From Hyphomicrobiales bacterium (lineage in GTDB: Bacteria; Pseudomonadota; Alphaproteobacteria; Rhizobiales; Rhizobiaceae), in contig UBQX01000007.1 in NCBI GenBank assembly GCA_900467685.1, positions 203,090-267,089 of the forward strand: DNA of 64,000 nt, given 5' to 3'. Shown in pieces: positions 58,647 to 64,000 of this stretch. The notes beneath the pieces were generated by a model, which was given only the letters and a program-made list of their open reading frames with translations, did not search any database and was not told the DNA's origin. Position numbers and translations under genes: made by a program. How positions within the stretch are numbered: the first letter of the stretch is position 1; every line of letters starts with the position of its first letter.

Positions 58647-60137
58647 ATGCCAGTGTTCATCGGCATCGATATCGGCACGACCTCGACCATTGCGGTGGCG
58701 ATGTCGGAGAAGGGCGAAGCGCTCGCCTCGGCCTCGCGCTCGTCGCACCTCTCCTCCCCGCAGCCGGGCTTTGCCGAAGCCGATCCGGCACAATGGTGGG
58801 CGAACACCCAAGTCGTGGTCCGCGAGATGCTGGCCGAACTGCCGAAGGACTGCGAACTTGCCGGCGTCAGCGTAACCGGCATGCTGCCGGCCGTCGTTCT
58901 TCTCGACAAGCAACGCCGCGTCCTGCGCCCCAGCATCCAGCAGAGCGATGCGCGCTGCGGCGCGGAGGTCGAGGCGATGAAGGCGGCGCTGGACGAAGCG
59001 ACCTACCTTGCACGCACAGGACAGGGCCTCACCCAGCAGCTCGTTGCGCCCAAGCTGCAATGGCTGAAGGCGCATGAACCGGATGTCTATGGCCGCATCG
59101 CCCATGTCTTCGGGTCTTACGATTTCATCAACATGCATTTGACCGGTCACCTCACCGTGGAGCGCAACTGGGCGCTGGAGGCCGGCTTCGTTGATCTCGC
59201 CGATCACAGGATTGCGGAAGATCTGGTGGCGCTGTCGGGACTTCCGACCGAAGTCCTGCCCAAACTCGTTGCCTCGCATGAAGTGACCGGCACCGTCACG
59301 GCGCAGGCTGCAGAATTAACGGGCCTGCCGGAAGGCCTGCCCGTTTTCGGCGGCGCGGCGGACCACATTGCCTCGGCGCTCGCGGCAGGGCTCACGCAGG
59401 CAGGCGATGTTCTGCTGAAGTTCGGCGGAGCCGGCGACATCATCGCGATTGCCGGCAAGCCGGAGCCGGATCGCCGGCTCTTTCTCGACTACCATCTCGT
59501 GCCGGGCCTTTATGCGCCAAACGGCTGCATGGCCTCATCCGGCTCGTTGCTGCGCTGGCTCGCCGGCCTCATTGGTGGCGCGGAGAGCGACGACGTGCTG
59601 AAGCAGCTGGATGCGGAGGCTGCCGCCGTGCCAGCCGGTGCCGACGGCGTGCGGGCGCTCCCCTACTTCCTCGGCGAGAAGACGCCGATCCACGATCCGC
59701 TGGCGCGCGGCACGATTACGGGCTTGAGCCTCGGCCACACGCGCGGCCATATCTGGCGCGCCGTGCTGGAGGCGATTGCCTGCGGCTTCCGCCACCATCT
59801 CGATGTGCTCGCCGAAACCGGACGCCCGGCCACGCGGCTGATCGCATCCGACGGCGGCAGCCGAAGCCGCATCTGGATGCAGATCGTCGCCGATATCTGC
59901 GGCCAGCCCGTGCATGTTCTCTCCGACGCCTTCGGCTCGTCCATCGGCGCGGCCTGGGTCGCGGCCGCAGGCTCAGGGCTCGCCCGCTGGGACGATGTCG
60001 CGGCCTCCGTGAGGATCGGGGCAGTCCTTCAGCCCTCGCCCGAAGGCATCACCGCCGGAAACCGCATCTATGCCGATTACCGCGATCTCTATGCGTCGCT
60101 GAAACCCTTCTTCGCCCGCGGAGATCACCAATCATGA
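58647..60137 (+). CDS. FGGY-family carbohydrate kinase
   Basis: 496 residues. N-terminal phosphate-binding GIDIGTTSTIAVAMS, middle GGAADHIASALAAG and the C-terminal ATP-site IASDGGSRSRIWMQIVADICG. Similar to xylulokinase-type enzymes that phosphorylate pentuloses or related ketoses. Follows the ABC ATPase; overlaps the HAD phosphatase gene by four bases. Exact substrate open. Confidence 0.9.
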   Translation: MPVFIGIDIGTTSTIAVAMSEKGEALASASRSSHLSSPQPGFAEADPAQWWANTQVVVREMLAELPKDCELAGVSVTGMLPAVVLLDKQRRVLRPSIQQSDARCGAEVEAMKAALDEATYLARTGQGLTQQLVAPKLQWLKAHEPDVYGRIAHVFGSYDFINMHLTGHLTVERNWALEAGFVDLADHRIAEDLVALSGLPTEVLPKLVASHEVTGTVTAQAAELTGLPEGLPVFGGAADHIASALAAGLTQAGDVLLKFGGAGDIIAIAGKPEPDRRLFLDYHLVPGLYAPNGCMASSGSLLRWLAGLIGGAESDDVLKQLDAEAAAVPAGADGVRALPYFLGEKTPIHDPLARGTITGLSLGHTRGHIWRAVLEAIACGFRHHLDVLAETGRPATRLIASDGGSRSRIWMQIVADICGQPVHVLSDAFGSSIGAAWVAAAGSGLARWDDVAASVRIGAVLQPSPEGITAGNRIYADYRDLYASLKPFFARGDHQS

Positions 60138-60757
60138 TCCCCCCTAAAATCAAAGCAATCGCATGGGATATCGACGGGACGCTGATCGACAGCGAACCGG
60201 TGCATCACAAGGCGCTGATGGCCGTGTCTGCCCGCTATGGCGTCGATATTGCCGCCGACGACGCGCGCTTCATTGGCGTCGCCATGAGCGATGTCTGGAC
60301 CGTATTGTCGCCGCTTTATCCGCCGAGCCTCGACAGCCGGACATGGCTTGCCGAAATCGTTGAAGCCTATATCAAACACGTTGCCGAGCTTGAGCCGATC
60401 CCCAGCGCGCCGCAGAGCGTTCTGTCGCTGGCCGCCGCAGGCTTTACCCAATGCGCCGTCTCCAATTCGTCGCGCCGCATCGTGGAAGCCAATCTGAAGG
60501 CCATGGGGCTTGACCATGTGATGGCCTTTGCCATTGCCCGAGAGGATGTGACTGAGGGCAAGCCGGACCCCGAACCATACCGGCTCGCCTGCCAGCGGCT
60601 GGGGCTCGATGCATCGGACGTTCTGGCCGTCGAGGATAGCGTCGTGGGGGCGCAATCGGCCAAGGCCGCCGGCATGCCCGTTTTGCGCTTTGGCGCGGAT
60701 TTCAAAGACTTCTCGGCCATTCTTGACCGCATTGAAGAGCGGAGGCTTCGCGCATGA
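60134..60757 (+). CDS. HAD-superfamily hydrolase (beta-phosphoglucomutase-like)
   Basis: 207 residues. Motif I WDIDGTLIDSEP with nucleophile Asp, motif II Ser in AVSNSS, Lys in EGKPDPEPY and motif IV VEDSVVGAQSAKAAG. It dephosphorylates or isomerises a sugar phosphate. A kinase and a phosphatase side by side occur in rhizobial polyol operons, where the HAD protein may clear a dead-end phosphate. Overlaps both neighbours by four bases. Confidence 0.9.
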   Translation: MIPPKIKAIAWDIDGTLIDSEPVHHKALMAVSARYGVDIAADDARFIGVAMSDVWTVLSPLYPPSLDSRTWLAEIVEAYIKHVAELEPIPSAPQSVLSLAAAGFTQCAVSNSSRRIVEANLKAMGLDHVMAFAIAREDVTEGKPDPEPYRLACQRLGLDASDVLAVEDSVVGAQSAKAAGMPVLRFGADFKDFSAILDRIEERRLRA

Positions 60758-61425
60758 CAACGTTCTGGCCCTGCACGACGCCGGAAAAGCCCGGCAAGGC
60801 CGCTCTCGTCGTCATCGACATGCAGGTCGATTTCTGCGCGCCGGGCGGCTGGGTCGATCAATTGGGCGAGGATGTCAGCAACACGCGCTCCGTCATTCCG
60901 GCTGTTGCTGAAGCGCTGACGATTGCGCGCGACGCCGGCCTTGCCGTCTATCACACCCGCGAGGGCCACAAGCCGGACCTCTCCGACCTGCCCGCCAACA
61001 AGCAATGGCGCACCCGCGTGCACGGGCTGGGCATCGGTGACGAAGGGGCTTCAGGCCGCATTCTCGTGCGGGGTGAACCGGGCTTCGAGATCGTGCCGGA
61101 AGTGGCGGCCCTCCCCGGCGAGACGGTGATCGACAAGCCGGGCAAGTCGAGCTTCCACGCCACTGATTTTGACGACCGGCTGAAGGCAGCGGGTATCACA
61201 CATCTGATCGTCATCGGCGTGACCTCCGATTGCTGCGTGCAATCGACTTTCCGCGACGGTTTCGAACGCGGCTATGAATGCGTGATCCTCGAGGATTGCA
61301 CCGCTGCCGTGGAGACGCCCAATCATCAGGCAACGATGGAGATTCTGAAGGCCTTTGGCGGGCGCTGGGGCACGGTCTCTGATCTCGCAGGCTTCCGGGC
61401 CGCCGTGGAGGCGCTCCATGGTTGA
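60754..61425 (+). CDS. Isochorismatase-family cysteine hydrolase, biuret/triuret hydrolase-like
   Basis: 223 residues. Catalytic triad complete: Asp22 (VVIDMQVDF), Lys128 (VIDKPGK) and Cys161 (TSDCCVQST), with a Gly-Val before the Cys loop. The blocks HTREGHKPDLSDLPANK and GRILVRGEPGFEI occur in biuret amidohydrolase BiuH and its relatives, which cleave biuret to allophanate. An AtzF-type allophanate-hydrolase-like amidase lies two genes downstream, which strengthens that guess; nicotinamidase or carbamoylsarcosine amidase-like substrates remain possible. Overlaps the following gene by eight bases. Confidence 0.88.
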   Translation: MTTFWPCTTPEKPGKAALVVIDMQVDFCAPGGWVDQLGEDVSNTRSVIPAVAEALTIARDAGLAVYHTREGHKPDLSDLPANKQWRTRVHGLGIGDEGASGRILVRGEPGFEIVPEVAALPGETVIDKPGKSSFHATDFDDRLKAAGITHLIVIGVTSDCCVQSTFRDGFERGYECVILEDCTAAVETPNHQATMEILKAFGGRWGTVSDLAGFRAAVEALHG

Positions 61426-62053
61426 GCCCTTCGCAGGCATCGCCGCCAATCCCTATTCCTGGCCCTTCGACGGGCGCTGGAGTGCCGACGATAGTGCACT
61501 ACTCATCCTGGGTTTCCAGAACGGCATGGTCGCCGCTCTTGACGCAGAGCCGGAACTGGCGGTCGCGGCAAGATTGGTCAGTGCCGCTCAGGCCGCCGGC
61601 CTCCCCGTCATCGCCAGCCGCCGTGGGCGCGCCGAGACGCTGTCTCCGGTCGCCGCCCGCCGCGCCGCGACGGGCGCAGACGTGGGCGATCCCATCTTTC
61701 CGCCGCGCACGCCGGAATGGCAGCTCGCCGAAGCTCTGGGCCTGCCTTCCGATGCGCCGGTCTTCGACCATGCCGGCGACAATGCCTTCTACTCCACCGG
61801 GCTCGAAACCTGGCTCCGGCAGCGCGCCATCCGCAACCTCGTGCTGGCGGGTCTGCCGACCGAGGGGCTGCTGCATGCGACGCAACGCGCGGCCAACGAC
61901 ATGGGCTTCGAATGCATCGCCATCTCCGATGCCTGCAAGGGCACGACGGAGGAGCGGCATACCGGGCAGTTGCGCGTCACCGCCTTCGGCAACGGGCTCT
62001 TCGGCACCGTTGCGCGATCGGATCAGATTATCGCGGCGCTGAACGCGTCCTGA
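61418..62053 (+). CDS. Isochorismatase-fold protein lacking the catalytic triad (putative pseudoenzyme)
   Basis: 211 residues from ATG 61418, which lies inside the end of the upstream hydrolase gene. The fold is clear (ALLILGFQNGMV, DNAFYSTGLETWLRQRAIRNLVLAGLPTEGLLHATQRAAND) but the Asp is Gly32, the Lys is His118 and the Cys is Leu151 when aligned with the active neighbour. The N terminus carries NPYSWPFDG, a motif common in BiuH-like enzymes that the active neighbour lacks. Reading frame is intact, so it is not a decayed gene. It may be a partner subunit of the upstream hydrolase. Confidence 0.82.
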   Translation: MVEPFAGIAANPYSWPFDGRWSADDSALLILGFQNGMVAALDAEPELAVAARLVSAAQAAGLPVIASRRGRAETLSPVAARRAATGADVGDPIFPPRTPEWQLAEALGLPSDAPVFDHAGDNAFYSTGLETWLRQRAIRNLVLAGLPTEGLLHATQRAANDMGFECIAISDACKGTTEERHTGQLRVTAFGNGLFGTVARSDQIIAALNAS

Positions 62054-62130
62054 CGCCTTGTTTTCACGCATTTCAAAGCGGAAACGGCTCCCCAGTTTTC
62101 CGGGAAATGCTCCACCTGAAGAGGATCGAC

Positions 62131-63969
62131 ATGTCCGAGTTTCATTGGCCGGCCGAGACCGGCAGCCTCGATTTCCACACGCTGGGCGAAGCCTATGCCT
62201 CGGGGAAGCTCACGCCTTCAAAGGTTGTGAATGCGATCTACGATCGGATCGAGGCGCGGGGCGACGACCATGTCTGGATCCATCTCGTGTCCCGCGCCGA
62301 TGCACTGAAGGCGGCGATGGAACTCGAAGCGGCGGGCTACGATGGCCGACCGCTCTGGGGCATTCCCTTCTCGATCAAGGACTGCAACGACGTCGTAGGC
62401 CTGCCGACAACGAATGCTCTGCAGGAAGGCGCCTACATTGCCGAAAGCACCGGACAGGCGGTCACGCGCCTGTTCGACAATGGCGCGATCCTGATCGGCA
62501 AGACGAACATGGACCAGTTCGGCATCGGTCTTGTCGGCATGCGTACGCCCTACGGCGCCTGCTCGTCCGTCTTTAACGAGGACTATATCTCCGGCGGATC
62601 GAGCTCCGGTTCGGCGGTCTCCGTCGCGGCGGGGCTTTCCAGCTTCTCGATTGCCAATGACGCTGCCGGCTCCGGCCGTGTGCCGGCGGGCTTCAACAAC
62701 ATTGTCGGCATCAAGCCGACGCCGGGCATTGTCAGCAATGCCTGTGTTTCGGGCGGCGGTTGCGTGAAGACCATCGAGACGCTGTCGGTCTTCGCGCTGA
62801 CAGTGGAGGATGGCATGTCCGTGATGCGCGTCATCACCGGCTACGACCCCACCTACCCCTTCTCGAAGCCCGAGGCCGACCACGTTGCGCTCGACGTCGC
62901 GCCAGCGCCGCTGAAGTTCCGGTTCGGCATCCCTGCTGGTTCCGCCCTTCGCTTCTTCGGGGACACCGAGGCCGAGCAGCTGTTTCAGGAGGCGATCGAG
63001 CGTCTGGACGCCATGGGCGGCGAAGTCGTGGAGGTGGATTTCACGCCCTTCGAGGAAACCCAGCGCATTCTCTATGAGGGCCCGTGGATTTCCGAGCGCG
63101 CGCTGAGCCTCGACAAGGTGCTCGCCCAATATGGTGACGCGATCCACCCGGTGACGAAGAAGATCCTCGAAAACAGCGGACAGTATTCTTCGCTGGACAC
63201 GTTCCGCGCCATCCACCGCATCGCCGAGTTGAAATGCGCCACGCGCCCGGTCTGGGAGGATATCGACGTTCTGCTGGTGCCGACCACGCCCACGATCTAT
63301 CGCAAGAGCGAGATCCTTGCCGACCCGATCGCGCTGAATGCGCGGCTCGGCATCTACACCAATTTCGTCAACCTGATGGGGCTCTGCGGCGTGGCCGTGC
63401 CAAACGGCTTCCGCGAGGACGGATTGCCGTCGGGCGTGACCTTCCTCGCGCCGGGCATGGCGGAGGCAAAGGCGGCCTCGATTGCAGCCGAGTTCCATCG
63501 CCGCGTGGGCGTGGGCCTTGCCAAGCACCTCAATCCTTATCCGGCCTATGGTGCACCGAAGGGCATCCCCGCCGATCACCGCGAGATCGCCGTGGTCGGC
63601 GCACATCTGACCGGCATGCCGCTCAATCACGAACTGACCGAACGCGGCGGCGTCTTCCGCGGCAAGACCCGCACCTCGGGCGATTACCGGCTCTACGCAC
63701 TGGCCGGCACGGTTCCGGCCAAACCCGGCCTCGTGCGCGATCGGAAGGCTGAAGGTCCGGGGATCGAGGTCGAGATTTGGTCGCTGCCGCTGGCCGGCTT
63801 TGCCGATTTCGTCGAGCGCATTCCGCAGCCGCTCGGCATCGGCAAAATCACGCTTGAGGACGGCCGTCAGGTCTCGGGCTTCCTCTGCGAAGCCGTCGCG
63901 CTGGAAGGTGCGACCGACATCACCGCGCATGCGGGTTGGCGGAACTATCTGGCCTCAAAGGCCGCCTGA
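62131..63969 (+). CDS. AtzF-type allophanate hydrolase-like amidase
   Basis: 612 residues from ATG 62131, which has AAGAGG six bases upstream. Amidase-signature domain with Lys83 (SIKDCND), cis-Ser157 (GGSSSG) and nucleophile Ser181 (AAGSGRVPAG), 24 residues apart as usual. A separate C-terminal domain of about 130 residues (GVFRGKTRTSGDYRLYALAG to HAGWRNYL) is characteristic of allophanate hydrolases such as AtzF. It would release ammonia and CO2 from allophanate or a related carbamoyl compound. Last complete gene in the window, 78 bases after the pseudoenzyme. Confidence 0.9.
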   Translation: MSEFHWPAETGSLDFHTLGEAYASGKLTPSKVVNAIYDRIEARGDDHVWIHLVSRADALKAAMELEAAGYDGRPLWGIPFSIKDCNDVVGLPTTNALQEGAYIAESTGQAVTRLFDNGAILIGKTNMDQFGIGLVGMRTPYGACSSVFNEDYISGGSSSGSAVSVAAGLSSFSIANDAAGSGRVPAGFNNIVGIKPTPGIVSNACVSGGGCVKTIETLSVFALTVEDGMSVMRVITGYDPTYPFSKPEADHVALDVAPAPLKFRFGIPAGSALRFFGDTEAEQLFQEAIERLDAMGGEVVEVDFTPFEETQRILYEGPWISERALSLDKVLAQYGDAIHPVTKKILENSGQYSSLDTFRAIHRIAELKCATRPVWEDIDVLLVPTTPTIYRKSEILADPIALNARLGIYTNFVNLMGLCGVAVPNGFREDGLPSGVTFLAPGMAEAKAASIAAEFHRRVGVGLAKHLNPYPAYGAPKGIPADHREIAVVGAHLTGMPLNHELTERGGVFRGKTRTSGDYRLYALAGTVPAKPGLVRDRKAEGPGIEVEIWSLPLAGFADFVERIPQPLGIGKITLEDGRQVSGFLCEAVALEGATDITAHAGWRNYLASKAA

Positions 63970-64000
63970 AACGGTTCGGGCACAAGTCACGACCTCCACC

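Noticed and set aside
56564..58936. A 790-codon minus-strand frame across the SDR and ABC ATPase genes
   Set aside because: Crosses two well-supported plus-strand genes and their intergenic gap and has no recognisable motif.

Overview
This 64-kb window is a dense, high-GC stretch of alphaproteobacterial DNA, almost certainly from a member of the Rhizobiaceae (Rhizobium, Agrobacterium, Shinella and relatives). Pointers are the thiCOSGED operon behind a TPP riboswitch, the rhizobial glycerol ABC system glpSTPQUV, an RpoE/ChrR pair with its fatty-acid-modifying neighbours, many DeoR-type regulators beside uptake or catabolic operons, ATGA start/stop overlaps, and short palindromic intergenic repeats. 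No rRNA, tRNA, CRISPR array, insertion sequence or phage gene was found. The content is mostly accessory metabolism; the replicon cannot be told.

Layout. 0-4.5 kb: end of a substrate-binding protein, an ATPase, two permeases and gamma-aminobutyraldehyde dehydrogenase, i.e. a YdcSTUV-PatD-like polyamine uptake and putrescine catabolism operon. 4.7-7.5 kb: a subtilisin-type autotransporter behind an AT-rich leader. 7.5-13.5 kb: an AraC regulator divergent from an acyl-CoA synthetase, HSD10-type dehydrogenase, thiolase and acyl-CoA dehydrogenase. 13.6-18.9 kb: a singlet-oxygen-type stress module, with cyclopropane synthase, a DUF1365 protein and an FAD amine-oxidase-like protein divergent from rpoE-chrR-DUF2177. 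19-20.4 kb: a lone outer-membrane efflux lipoprotein. 20.7-25 kb: a sarcosine/dimethylglycine dehydrogenase-like enzyme, a choline-kinase-like protein and a DeoR regulator. 25-30.2 kb: a Pls/PosA-type single-module peptide synthetase with a GNAT acetyltransferase and a phosphopantetheinyl transferase. 30.5-39 kb: the complete glpR-glpD-glpSTPQUV glycerol locus. 39-44.4 kb: an RND pump with two adaptor proteins. 44.4-45.4 kb: about 1 kb of non-coding DNA rich in hairpins, ending in the thiC riboswitch. 45.4-50.8 kb: thiCOSGED. 50.7-53 kb: gluconate/gluconolactone genes. 53-54.7 kb: an APH-AAA kinase fusion with an FNR/FixK-like box upstream. 54.8-64 kb: a BtpA-family protein and DeoR regulator divergent from SDR, ABC ATPase, FGGY kinase, HAD phosphatase, two isochorismatase-fold proteins and an AtzF-type amidase.

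Most interesting: (a) the last operon, which joins a polyol/sugar-type set to amide-cleaving enzymes and includes an isochorismatase-fold protein that appears to have lost all three catalytic residues; (b) the Pls-like synthetase with its acetyltransferase and activating enzyme; (c) the RpoE/ChrR module with exactly conserved zinc ligands and a candidate promoter; (d) several regulatory layouts that can be read directly from the DNA (GlpR-type repeats, FNR-type palindrome, SD-blocking hairpin in the thiC leader, inverted repeat around the RND promoter).
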